Assembly (NCBI GenBank): GCA_030280995.1
Contig: JASXTE010000008.1
Location: 25,388,693-25,452,692 of the forward strand
Source: Hemileia vastatrix
Taxonomy: Eukaryota; Basidiomycota; Pucciniomycetes; Pucciniales; Zaghouaniaceae
DNA: 64,000 nucleotides
Direction of reading: 5' to 3'
Both the position numbers and the translations under genes were made by a program. This document shows positions 23,763-34,510 of this stretch, in pieces. The notes beneath the pieces are model-generated. The model ran no database searches. It was not told the origin of the DNA and was given only the letters and a program-made list of their open reading frames with translations. Positions within the stretch are counted from its first letter, which is position 1; every line of letters begins with the position of its first letter.

Positions 23763-24203
23763 TTGGACACTTCTACCATCTCTTGGGATTGGGGAGCCAA
23801 TTGTTGTTTATCCCTGGGAGGAAGAGGTTTCCTTTTCTCTTGGAGAGAAGTATTGTTTCTTTTCTCCCATTCTTCCAAGGCATCTACCCTTACCTTTAGT
23901 TTTAAGCTGTCTGTCTTTAACTCCTTTATGTGGGTTGACAGATTCTTTATCTGCTGGGACAACGGCATCTTTTTTATTTTGAAGCCTCTTGGAAGCTCTT
24001 CTGGTGGGTTTGTCCTGGGTTTCTGATCCTGAGTATTGTCCACTAGGATTTCTACTTCTTCCATTTCCACATCCTGTTTGGGGCAAGGATTTATTAGTTT
24101 GAGAAATTCTTCTTGTTAAAGGAGAACTTACAGAAGTAGGCTCATCATAATCAATTAAGTCTAGTTCTTCTTCACGTGCAGCTAAACCACTTTGATCAGT
24201 CAT
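23592..24203 (-). CDS. ORF1 of element 2, spliced Gag-like protein
   Basis: Exon 1 (24203-24132) is 24 codons from ATG, acidic, ending EPTS. After a 58-bp intron, exon 2 (24073-23592) starts Asp-Val-Glu and carries a Lys/Glu/Leu heptad-like coiled coil (IKNLSTHIKELKTDSLKLKV), a Trp-rich patch (WQWDWLNTQWDYL) and a Pro-rich basic tail ending SKPW. No catalytic motif is present. It precedes the capsid-bearing ORF2 and overlaps it in another frame. If the second GT...AG is used, translation stops directly after the final Trp; unspliced, the frame continues to 23504. A structural or RNA-handling role is inferred from position. Confidence 0.7.
24074..24131 (-). other. Intron 1 of ORF1, element 2
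   Basis: 58 bp, GTAAGT donor at 24131 and CAAACAG acceptor ending at 24074. It joins a Ser codon to Asp in phase 0 and puts ORF1 into the long frame that follows. The same position and phase occur in elements 1 (3343-3397), 3 (30925-30988, donor altered to GTTGAT) and 4 (56459-56522). Confidence 0.8.
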
Positions 24204-24309
24204 TTTAAGATTCTACTGAAATGAAGGAAAAGAGACAAAATTAATTAGTCTTTTATTTTTAATTTTTATTTAACAGAAATAAAATAAAAATAAATAAAAA
24301 AAATCTTTT

Positions 24310-24900
24310 TAGGATAAAAATCAACTTAAATAAAATTAATAAAAAAAAAAATTTAAAACCAGGATAATGCAATCAACTGTAGAAATAAATTAGAATATCT
24401 ATTAATTTTTATTTTCAGGATTTAAATCAACTAATTTATTACCAGGATTTATTGTCAACTGAAATAATCAAATATGAATCTTTATTAATAAAATTATTTT
24501 AACTGATTAATTAACTACCAGGACTTAATGTCAACTGAAGTAAATTAAATATGAATTTTATTACTTAAAAAGATTTATTGGATTACCAGGACTCAAAGTC
24601 AACTGAAGTAATGAAATGTTAATTATTTATTAAAAAAAAAATATAATTGTCAGGACAATTTGTCAACTGGAACAATTAATTAATCAGGACAAATGTCAAC
24701 TGAAAAATTATAATAATTATTTTATTTAATAAAATATATTATTGTCAGGACAGTTTGTCAACTGGAACAATTAAAATTCAAATTAATCAGGACAATTGTC
24801 AACTGAAAAATGATAATAATTAATATTAATATATAATTATTTTATTACCTCTGGGACTAAGAACAGTTATTGCTCTATTATGGTCAACCAGGAAAAATAA
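24310..24900 (-). repeat. Leader array of small hairpins in element 2
   Basis: At least ten copies, written on the plus strand, of CAGGAY-loop-RTCAACTG. Examples are CCAGGACTTAATGTCAACTG near 24507, CAGGACTCAAAGTCAACTG near 24587, CAGGACAATTTGTCAACTGG near 24652, CAGGACAAATGTCAACTG near 24684 and CAGGACAATTGTCAACTG near 24788. CAG-GAC pairs with GTC-(AA)-CTG around a 3-5 nt loop. GGAT-containing copies carry ATC on the other side (24312, 24417), which is stem covariation. Confidence 0.75.
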
Positions 24901-25251
24901 AAAAAAATATAATAATAAAATTAAATTCCAATTACCAGACACCTCCCCCTGCAAAATGAGCAAATTAATGCCACTTACAGAGTGCTGAGTAAAAGGAAAT
25001 ACGTAGCAAATGAAGAGTGAAGAGTAACCCACAAATAGTAATCACAATAATTACCACGATATATACGATCTTTAGTCAGTATATGAACTTAAGTTTTGGA
25101 GCGCGGTTCGATTCCCGTTCGCAGCAAAAACTTTTATCACGTGACGTATGACGTTCGTCGTTTTCTTGCCTCCACTCATCCTTTACAGGTGCTTCTACGC
25201 CGATGGTCCTCTCGATTACGCCTCAAGTAACGTTGCGCCGTCGATATTTCG

Positions 25252-25265
25252 GAAAGGTTCCCAAT
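25252..25265 (-). other. Putative primer-binding site of element 2
   Basis: ATTGGGAACCTTTC on the minus strand directly after the 5' LTR end TTGACA. Conserved with elements 1, 3 and 4; primer not identified. Confidence 0.65.
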
Positions 25266-26090
25266 TGTCAAGGTACACTTTTTGTCTAGAAGATTTGGTA
25301 CGTAGTTCTACGAGGATTTAAAAGGCTTAAATGGATTCTCAACAATTTTGTACGTATTTCTTAATTCAAAGATGAATATTTTTACTCAATAAAAGAGGTA
25401 GGATTAAAATATTAATATAATTTATAAATTAGAATTACGCTATTGTAAATACTAATGATATAGAATATAAGAATAAGTGTTTATTTGGTTAATTGTTGTA
25501 ATAAAATGGTATGGTAAAATAGAATGATCAAAAGACAACAAAAAGAGAGGCCTTTTATAGGCAAAGGAGAGACAAAGCACGGAAAACAAATTCTAAAAAC
25601 AGTAGGAAAAGAGAGAGAAAAAGAACATTCCAGAAAGAGTATTTCAAATAATAAAGTTATTCTAAAAAGATGGCGTCAAAAAGATGTATTTACAGAGTAT
25701 GTCAGAAATACATCAATATTTTTAATATTTACTGTAAAAGTCAATCCTAAATAAGAAATTTGATTTTTTTGTATATATTTAATATTATTTGAATATTTAA
25801 ATCTTATTTTATCTTTGTATTTATTTTTTAATATAAAATTTTATTTTTTCACAACCTGTCAAATGAGCACGGTGTTAGAGAAAAATATAAGGGACAAAAT
25901 TATAATTTTAATTTTAATTATTTATTTAATTAATTAATTTAATTTTAACATTTTGTAATTAGTTAATTTATTATAACTAATTTTAATGTAACTAAATGAT
26001 AATTAAATGATAATTAAAAATGATAGGGTGCGGCTTCATCCAGTAAATAATTAATTATTTCACTGGGTAAGTCTAGTAGCCTGGCTGACA
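25266..26090 (-). repeat. 5' LTR of element 2
   Basis: Pairs base for base with 17320-18144 apart from about two substitutions; followed by AAATT (26091-26095), the second copy of the target duplication. It should contain the promoter, but I cannot place a TATA box with confidence in such AT-rich DNA. Confidence 0.95.
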
Positions 26091-26095
26091 AAATT

Positions 26096-26600
26096 AATGA
26101 GCCAACCACCTTGTGTTGTATAAATGGTAATAATGATAACATTAAATTATTTTATGGGGTTCATCTTGACTATACCTGTGGAAAGTCCCAAACTTAGTTT
26201 TAGACTTGATCCACATTTTTTCTTGAGGAATTTTCATTACTTTAAAACTAGTGAATTTGATTTATCTTATTTATTCATTTATTAATTTATGGAATAATAT
26301 TAAATTTTGGTGATTTTCATCCCTTACTTCAATATAATGCAGGGGAGGGTATTGCCAGATTTTCAAATCTGACATGGAAAATTGATGACTTAGAAATATT
26401 TGATGATACCCACCCCTTGCTTCAAGAAAATGCAGGGGATGGTATTGCCAAATTTATCAAACAGATATATAATTTTGACGACTTAGCTCTATTTAGAAAT
26501 TCAAATTTGTGGTTATGATGAACTTATGATGGTGATGAGGATTTTGCTCAAGTGTCAGTATTATTTTACCATCTGTAATTCCAAAAGTAAAATATTTTAG
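26096..26600 (-). repeat. Subterminal repeat region of composite transposon, left copy
   Basis: Continues the DNA transposon after element 2. AATGAGCCAAC at 26095 and the downstream GTATAGTCAAGATGAACC-like block match, in reverse complement, about 63470-63600. Two GC-rich units (TGCAGGGGAGGGTATTGCCA near 26338; TGCAGGGGATGGTATTGCCA near 26431) correspond to the longer array at 62957-63380. Confidence 0.75.
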
Positions 26601-26772
26601 AGTCCATTAAGGCAAAATGATTTTATCAGAATCTCATGATATAATTATTTTTGATAAGATTAAAAGTAACTATCAAAGTCATTCCCCAACCATTAACCAA
26701 AAAAACAATTAATCAATTAAAAAAGTCAAGTAATTTTTTAATGTCCTCATATTATTGGCCATTTTTTATACA

Positions 26773-27840
26773 TTATTTAATGGATTCTTTTTTTAAAACT
26801 GTCTTATTTTTCCAATTCACAACTGGCCATTTGTCTTTGAAATGCAGAGTCTTTTTTTTCTCTAAGGAAAGGTGAGCTCTTTCCATCCCCTCTGCCTCAA
26901 ATTTAGCCTTTTCAAAATTTGATTGAAGCAAAAAAAATTCCTCCAAATCTAAGGACCTTTCATCTTTCATTAGCATATGATCAAACTTCATCTTCTCAAA
27001 GTCAAAGGCATTTTTTGTAATAGAATATTTTGATGAGAAAATTGAATAGAAAAAAGTAAATATTTTATTGAAGAAGATATATAGTGACTAAATCTTACTT
27101 ATATCATTTATCTAAAAATAATCATCAAGGAAGGATAAAGAGGTGCTTAAAATATTACTATGTTTTGAAAGATGGTTCAAGTTCCTTGAAGTTGAATCCC
27201 AACACTTTAGTTTGGAGTTTGAGCTAGAGGGTTCAGGAAGTTCATCTAAAGCAGCTTGTAAAGCAGGATTTTCATTTCTGGAAATTTTATTCTTTCTAAA
27301 AATTTGATTTTGAGTAGTAGGAGACTAGAAAAGAAAGAATGAGAAATTTAGCAAATAATTGAAGAAAAAAGAGAAAGTAAAAATACATTTAAATTTTGGG
27401 GCTCTGAGGACTCACATCTACTCCAAAATAATTGTTATGCTTGATAGTTGGGATCATCTTCAGGTGAACTATGGTTAGAAGCAGGAGGGGATTAATGTCC
27501 TTGAGTTTCAGGTGTGTTAGGAGAATTATTGGCTTGTTGAGATCCAGAGGGCATATCCTTAGTAGTATTGTGTATAAAACAAGGGTTGAAATCCACTTGG
27601 GAACCAAAAAGATTATCCATTTCCTCATAAAAAGGACACACGACATTGAGCTTTTTGAAAACAGTAGTAATTCCAATCTCCAAATCATCATCATCAATAC
27701 CAAAGCCATATAGGAATTTTTATCAAGAATATTAAACCATCTGTCCTCTTAAATTTTCTATATCACCATACAATTAAAGTTAAAACAAGATCTTGAAAAA
27801 TAGTTGGGTGTTCTTAGCCAACTTTCAATTTAACAAAGAT
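26773..27840 (-). pseudogene. Myb/trihelix-like transposon protein relic, left copy
   Basis: The frame around 27713-27500 reads GITTVFKKLNVVCPFYEEMDNLFGSQ, matching KGIKSIDNKLESLCPYFKDMDAIFGE of the right copy. The charged C-terminal part at 26990-26773 (FEKAKFEAEGMERAHLSLEKKK) matches the LSFEKKKYKLSLRRDD repeats there. Faint similarity continues upstream to about 27840. The middle is broken. By analogy with PIF/Harbinger elements, which need a Myb-like partner to import and position the transposase, it may be that partner. The function is inferred. Confidence 0.5.
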
Positions 27841-28889
27841 TTTTTATAGTATCTCTCTAATCATCACTACAAGTCTAACTATATGTATTATTACATGTTT
27901 TTAACAGAGATTAATCTCTCTATTTTCAGTTTTTCTCTAAGTTTAAAATCTCTAAAATGCATGAAAATTGGCTAAATTTCCAAGGGAACTAAGTCTGGTC
28001 TTTTCATAGTCATCATAACTTTTTATCCTACCACACCATCATTTTTTTAAAAAAAATGATATTTAAAAATAAAATTGAATAGAAAATTATACCAAAATAT
28101 TTTGGAGGAAATTTTTCACTAAGTTCACATTATTCTAGTGAATGAAATTTTAATCCTAAAAATTGTTTCAGAGGATCATAATTATTATTATTTCTCATTT
28201 TATTTCTAATGGAATACTTTAACAAGAAGGTTAAAAGTACTGTTAACTTGTATGAACTGAATCAGAAAGAATATCATAGGTTTAACCAAGACATAACTTT
28301 GTATTTTGAAAGATTGAATTCTTTAAAATTCAAATTAATAAGAGGAAAAAGCTCTAGCATATTCTCTCTTTGATCACCTATTAAAAAATCATTGTTCTAC
28401 TCATTATTGAGCACAAAAGTGCTTGTATCTGAAATTTAATCATCTCAGATATGGCATTATTAATCTTGATGATAGAAACCACACCAAAATATATGTCAAT
28501 TTAAAGTCAAAATTGTTAAAAACCCACAAAAAACTCCATTTTTACTTCTTATTAAATTTAGTCTTAAAATAGGGGTACACAAAGTCACACATAGGCAAAA
28601 ACTTGATTCCAGGAATCTTCCACATATTTTCAAACTGAGGTTAAACTAGACACAAATCAAGTTGATATGAGGCTCAATTAAATGGAATACATAAAATTTT
28701 CAAGTTTGTTGATATTAAAAGGGGTTATTAAGTTATTTGATAAAAAGTCAGATGAAGAACTGTCAAAACTTAAATTTCATAAGTTCTATTTGGGTCCCCA
28801 AATAACCAAATAAGAATTTTGTGACAAGAAAAATAAAAAATGAACTCAAACAGAGGTTATTCCTTCAAATTGAAAAATGGAATAGTGTT
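27841..28889. other. AT-rich spacer before element 3
   Basis: No open frame with a recognisable motif and no terminal repeat. It should contain the missing outer end of the left composite transposon, but I could not find a GGGGGT terminus. Confidence 0.45.
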
Positions 28890-30190
28890 TTTCAGCCAGG
28901 CTCTATTGATAGTCAAGTAAAATCTTATGTTAAATACAATAAGAGAAAAGTTGGATTTAAATATATACAAATTAAATATTATATATAAATAAAATTATAT
29001 AACAATATTTTTTTAAATAAATTTTTATATTAATTTTATTATTATATATACTGTAAATAAATTTAAATACAATATAAATATATATTTTATAAAAAGGTTG
29101 GTATATTATTATGTACTTAATGATTATAAATTAATAATTAACTAATTACAAATTTTTATAAGTAATAACATCAAATTATTATAAGTAATAACATCAACTT
29201 ATAATGTAATTATTTAATTATATATATTAAATCATAAAAATAAAATACTTTATAAAGCCATTTATAACTCTTTTTACTCACAATGGGGTCAATAAATCAA
29301 TTAATAAATAAATATATAAGTAAATAAATAAATAAATTAAAACAAGTAAAACATTTAATTTGATTATTTTAATAAAATAGTAATTTTAATAAAATACTTA
29401 CTTGTTTAAACTTTAATTATTATTAGACTAGTAAAAAAAGTTAATTTACTTACTCAATATTGTTTTAAACTATATTAACTAAGTATAACAAATTTTATGT
29501 CACAAATAGTATACTTTTCTTGTTTCACTAAAAAAAATTACATTTTTTTACAATATAACAAAAATGTAATGTGTTTTGTAATTACTATAGTTACATTTTT
29601 CTGTTGCTTACCAAATCAGTATATTATTTAAACTATTAAATTGTTTCAGGGTCAAAAGGGTGGATACATTGGTATTCTTTTATTCTGTTTTAGTAAATAG
29701 TTACATAGCAACACTTATTTCCTTGTTACACTTCATTTAAATTGTTTCCCTTATTTTACTCTGTATATGAACTTAGTAACATCTCATAGGGCCTCACTTA
29801 CCTATTTAAAGGCTTTGGTTTCTCACCTTGTAGTCTGAATTACTTACATTACTTTACAATTTACAATTCAAATACTTTATTTTCAAATATAAGTTTCTTT
29901 CTATCAATTTTATTACTTTGTTTAGCATAATAAAATAAGAAATGACTCTATATACAAGGTTTCTCTAAGAGTGGTTCAATTTTTTGAATCTTTATTATTA
30001 TAGTGAAGAGAATAAAATTTATTTATGTGTTGAAATTAAATTGTCATGTCTAATAGTTGGTTTTGTTAAAATCCTTATTTTTATTTTAAAATCTTTTAGT
30101 TAGTTTTTTTAGTTCTTCTTTTCTTCTTAGTTGCTTATCTACTTCTCTTTCTGTTGTATTTTCCTTCTTCTTTTGGATAACCAGCAACCA
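28890..30190 (+). repeat. 5' LTR of element 3
   Basis: Starts TTTCAGCCAGGCTCTATT (TG mutated to TT) and ends AACCAGCAACCA just before the ATTGGGAGCC primer site. Its beginning matches 48731 onward (AAGTAAAATCTTATGTTAAAT), and its end resembles the LTR of element 4 and the solo LTR (CTTCTTCT-AACC). Confidence 0.8.
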
Positions 30191-30205
30191 ATTGGGAGCC
30201 TTTCC
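30191..30205 (+). other. Putative primer-binding site of element 3
   Basis: ATTGGGAGCCTTTCC directly follows the LTR, one or two changes from elements 2 and 4. Confidence 0.6.
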
Positions 30206-30873
30206 TAATACAACATTTAGCAACTTTTTGGACAAACAACTCAACACATAGACCACCCTTGTGCAAAAAACAAACTTTTGCCACAGCTTTGATTTGAACC
30301 AGGATTTTAGACTAACAGTTTATATATACTTAAAAACTATATATTTCAGTTTGATATTTCAAACACTATAGTAAGTTAATCTTTGCTCCTAAAAATTTTT
30401 GACTTTAGCTTTTATTGCAATAAAAGTGTCATTAGCTATTTTGCTGAGTAACTGCATGTAAGTAATCAAAAAAAATTATATTTTTCTTAGCTAACAATTA
30501 TAGAATAACTCTATTAGTCCTAGGATGTCAGTATTTTCTGATTAATTATTAAATTAATTATTATTAATACTTGATAATATTGGTTGACAATAATAACACT
30601 TAGTGTTTAGTCCCAATTAAAATTTTGTTGGTTATTATTTTAATAAATATAATCAAATTAAAATTCATTGAAATAAAGATTTTTTTGATTATTGTTATAT
30701 AAATAAATAATAATAATAATAAATATAATTTTGTTTCTCATATTTTTGATTTAAAATATTAATTGAAAATTTTTATTTTATCTCACAAATTTAAATTTAA
30801 ATCATTGTTGATTGACTTTGATTTTTTTTCTTGTTAGTATACAGATTTTATATCTAGAAACTTAACTGACAGC
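30206..30873. other. Leader of element 3
   Basis: AT-rich leader without a gene. It carries GGTTGACAATAATAACACTT and TAGTCCTAGGATGTCAG near 30515-30610, which resemble decayed versions of the GGACTAAG/GGTCAACC pairs in the leaders of elements 2 and 4. Confidence 0.5.
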
Positions 30874-31475
30874 ATGTATAATATACATGTTGATGAAATA
30901 AGGGTGGATTTTGATGTTGAATCTGTTGATTCATTAAAATTAACTTATAAAGATTCATCAGCTGACAGAAAGCCATCAAACTCTTCAGGACATAGAAATG
31001 TCAGGTGAAGTGATAAAACTTCCTCCTCCAACAATTCAGAAAGAAGCCAAACCTCTAATAAATCTGGAAAGTCCCTTAAAAAATAAAAAAAATAAAAAAG
31101 ATCCCTTTGGCACAGCAGGTAGACAACCTATCAGGTCATATAAAAGAAATTAAAATAGAAAATATGAAGTACAAAGCCAGAGTGGATATTCTTTGGGATC
31201 AGATGCAAGGGCTGGTAAAGAGCAGCCAAAGACATCATCAACCTATACAGCCAAGCCCACACCATCCTCAAAAAACCTCAAAGACTATGGAGGTAGAGCA
31301 TTGGAAATGGGATTATCTCATGAATCATTATCATAGGAATGTGTAATCTCCTCTAAATCATCAAACTTTCCCATCCAGGACAAACAATTACCATCCTCAA
31401 CCTTCCCATCCTTACCAGGGAAGCAGAAAAAACAAGGCTCGGGCCCAGGGGATTTTTCCTCCTCTGCCATGGTGA
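30874..31475 (+). pseudogene. ORF1 of element 3, broken
   Basis: ATG at 30874 opens 17 acidic codons ending NIHVDEIRVDFDVES-like. The intron position holds GTTGAT (30925), a decayed donor, with TTCAG ending at 30988. Exon 2 begins Asp-Ile-Glu-Met as in element 4. The coiled-coil part (VDNLSGHIKEIKIENMKYKA) follows in a shifted frame from 31107, then HPYQGSRKNKARA and PPLPW with TGA immediately after Trp. It is the homologue of the element 2 ORF1, broken by an indel near 31090 and other changes. Confidence 0.65.
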
Positions 31476-33380
31476 GTAACCTTTTTGATAAGCATGTTAG
31501 TATGCATAATACTAAATCTTATTTTTCAGGTAATATTGTTGGGAGTAGTGAGAGAGCTGTTAAACCTCTTGAAAAACAAATTCCTGTTATGAGTAGCCCT
31601 AATGATGTAATCAGTAAATTTTCATTTGATGAGCCTTTACATTTAACTTCAACTTCTTTAGTAAATCCTTCTCTTGAAATTAAAAATGATTCTGTTGAAT
31701 TTAAAGTTTATGTCTTACTTGAAAAAACTTCTAAATAAAGTTTGAAATTTACTACTGATTTTGTTGTAATAAAAGACAAAGTCTTGAAAGATTTATTATA
31801 GCATGAAAATGACAAATTAAATAATTTGCATTTACATTGTAAAGTGAGTTCTTCTGTACAAGATACAGCTTATTTTAAATTAAAAGACACCTTAAATCAT
31901 TTAATTTCTCAACAAAAAGGTATAAAAAATGATCACAAATCACTTTCAGATAAAAATCATCATCTGCATAAAGCTATTAGTGGATTGAAACTTCTCATAG
32001 ATGAAAACACTTCATTGAAAAATGATAATAAGATCTTACACAGTGAATTGAAAAAATTGAGAATTGATTTCCAAACCTTGAGTAATAAATGCGCAGTAGA
32101 GGAAGACAGAAATGTTCTATCTCTTGCATAAATTTATGATCAACTTTCCTATATTCCTAAGTTAAGAAAATAAAATTTCAAATCTTGAGGGAAAATTATC
32201 TACATTAAAAGTTATTCCTGATTAACATTATTATGTGGTAAAAAATCCTACTACTAGAAATAAAGGTAAAAAACCTGAAAAAAGAAGCTCCTATTTTAAT
32301 GTGGCCATAAATCAATCTGAAAATGAGTCTATGAGATCTTTTGTGACCAACAAAAAATATTTTAATACTCATGATAAACTAGCCATTTCTTCAATCAATG
32401 AAATTTCTAAAAACCTTTCTAGGCTTCAAGAATTAATTACTATTAATAGTTCCAATCTTAAAGTTGAAAAGCCTAGTAGCAATAAAAATTGGCCTAAACT
32501 TGATCAATACCCTACCTTTGATGGTGATTCTTCATCTGAATGGCAAAATTTTATTCAAAGAATTGATAATTTAAAGAGTTCATTATAAATTACCAGATGA
32601 AGAAATTGTTTCTAAATAAATTTATTTATTTTCCAATGTAGCCCTGATGTGGTATGAATCTGTTCTATTGGATAACAATCACTATACATGGAATAAGTGG
32701 GAGACATTAATTGAGAATCAACTTGGTGGTTCAGCATTCAGGTTGGCACAACAGAAGTTATATGAGAGCGCTAAATATATATCCTCCTCTTCTGAAAACC
32801 TATTGTTTTTCTAATGAAAATAACAAAAATTCTTAAAGCTATAGATCCAAAGATGGGTTATGATAATTGGAGAGACAAAATTCTATATAAATTACCAAAT
32901 TCTCTCAGAGATTTGATTGTAGCTAGAACTGAGCATGTAAGAGAAAATTCTTCTTTTATTAATATCTGTAATGAAGTATTAATCAACCATAGATATGAAC
33001 CAAATAGTTATCCCTTAAATTCTTTCAATGATCAGCAGAAACCCTCATCAAAAATTTCAGAAAAACCTGGAGAATCCTCTTCCCCAGTTACACCAAAGAA
33101 ATATGCAACAAATACTTGTTTTAAATTTAACAAATTATGGCCAAAAGGACATGTTTGTGACAAGAAAATTCATCTTATTGAGAAAACTGAAGAAACAGAT
33201 AATACTGCAGTTTATCTTAATGATTTATCTAGTGAATGTGATAGTAATATCTCTTGTGAAAATGTTTCTTTAAATGAATTTCTAATGCTGGAGCAAGATT
33301 TCCAATATTTAGATAATTTATCTGAAGTTTTCAGCTTGGATTTATCTTCAGTAGAAAATTCTGAGATCATAAAAGATATT

Positions 33381-34510
33381 TGTCAGCCAGGCTATTCCAG
33401 GAGCCCAGTAAATGATATGTTAACTTATAGGACCTGAAAGAGGGCGTAAGAATTGTATTTAATGTATATAAATTAATATTTTATTGCATAATAAAATTAT
33501 ATAAGTATCTTATTACATATAAGTGTTATATTAATTTTATTGTTTATATAAATTTTTTATACATTTAAATTAAACATAATATATTATATTCTACAAATAA
33601 TGGCGCATTTTTTATGTATTTAATAATTATAAATTTATATTTAATTAATTAAAAACATATATTATAATTATAAGTGTAAAATTTACTTATAATATAATTA
33701 AATTAATTAATTATATTTATATATTAAATATCATTTTTTATAGTATTAAAAAATAAATAATGACGCTTCTTTTGACCCATAATTGTGTCAGGGAAAACTA
33801 ATTAATACTAAATTGAAATTAATTACATATTTTGTTGCGTCAGAATATTTTTTGTTTCACTTAAAAATCCTTAAATCAGACTTTACCATCTGTTTTGAAT
33901 TATTTTTCTCATAGTTCCTATGTTCCAGGCTTGTTTAGTTATTCACTATTTTTACTTACTGATTTGGGAATTAATTGTGGGAAAATTGGATTCTTAATTG
34001 GGGTTTTTAATTATTTGTTTCATATTTTTCTCTACATTGTTATGTCTCACTTATTCTTTTAGATTCTTGTTTCATTTTATTATATTTCTTGTATTTACAA
34101 ATATAGTAGCGCTTCAGAGGGCCCATTGCCTATAAAAAGGCCTTGGTTAATCCCCTGTAGCCCCATCACTTACTATACACTCAACAAATTTAATATACTT
34201 TTATATCACGTTTATATTATTTTTATTAGTAATAAAATTCTAATTAAAATTCTATATAACAATTTAAAGGTTGCTTTAAGTCTGATATTAATCACAGTTT
34301 CTGCTGCGCATAGCCCTTACTTGAAATAATATTATTATTAATAAAACCCAATTTTTTGTCAACTCTCAAATTACTCGTCATTGCTTTCTCTTCAATAAAT
34401 TAAATAATTTTATTAGACTTTATTTCTTTTATTTCTCAAATCACCATTACCTCCTTGTCCTCCTCTCTTTCTTTCCCTTCTTCTTCCCTCTTCTAGACAA
34501 CTGACTGACA
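33381..34510 (+). repeat. Solo LTR inserted in element 3
   Basis: 1,130 bp from TGTCAGCCAGGCTATTCC to AACTGACTGACA, flanked by ATATT at 33376-33380 and 34511-34515. It resembles the LTR of element 4 (CAGGAGCCCAGTAAA near its start; CTTCTAGACAAC at its end). Deleting it plus one ATATT restores the reading frame SEIIKDI-TDNSILK across the site. It is what remains after LTR-LTR recombination of a full element. Confidence 0.9.

Larger units (their letters stand above)
17320..26090 (-). mobile_element. Element 2: young, near-intact Ty3/Gypsy chromovirus
   Basis: An 8,771-bp element. Identical-length 825-bp LTRs (17320-18144, 25266-26090) show only two differences by eye, and AAATT is duplicated exactly at both flanks. 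On the minus strand: 5' LTR, primer site, hairpin-rich leader, ORF1 with an intron, ORF2 open for 1,860 codons, polypurine tract, 3' LTR. All catalytic motifs of protease, RT, RNase H and integrase are present. It interrupts the composite DNA transposon. The combination indicates very recent transposition and possible present activity. Confidence 0.95.
12947..27840. mobile_element. Composite DNA transposon, left copy, split by element 2
   Basis: It begins with GGGGGTGTCAATCCTGACAA, which matches the GGGGGTATCAAT terminus at 61036 through a shared ATCTGCA-TTAAATT block. From left: PIF/Harbinger-type transposase relic (+), C/G-rich foldback, TET/JBP-like relic (+), then after removal of element 2 (17320-26090), a short subterminal repeat and a Myb/trihelix-like relic (-). 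Removing element 2 and one AAATT restores collinearity with the reverse complement of 63400-64000. The outer right end was not found, so 27840 is an approximate limit of recognisable homology. Confidence 0.65.

Noticed and set aside
25060..25135. Possible tRNA gene: GGTTCGATTCC at 25105-25115 is a perfect B-box
   Set aside because: No matching A-box, cloverleaf or acceptor stem could be built; the T-stem pairs only three bases. Possibly a tRNA relic in the leader of element 2 on the opposite strand.
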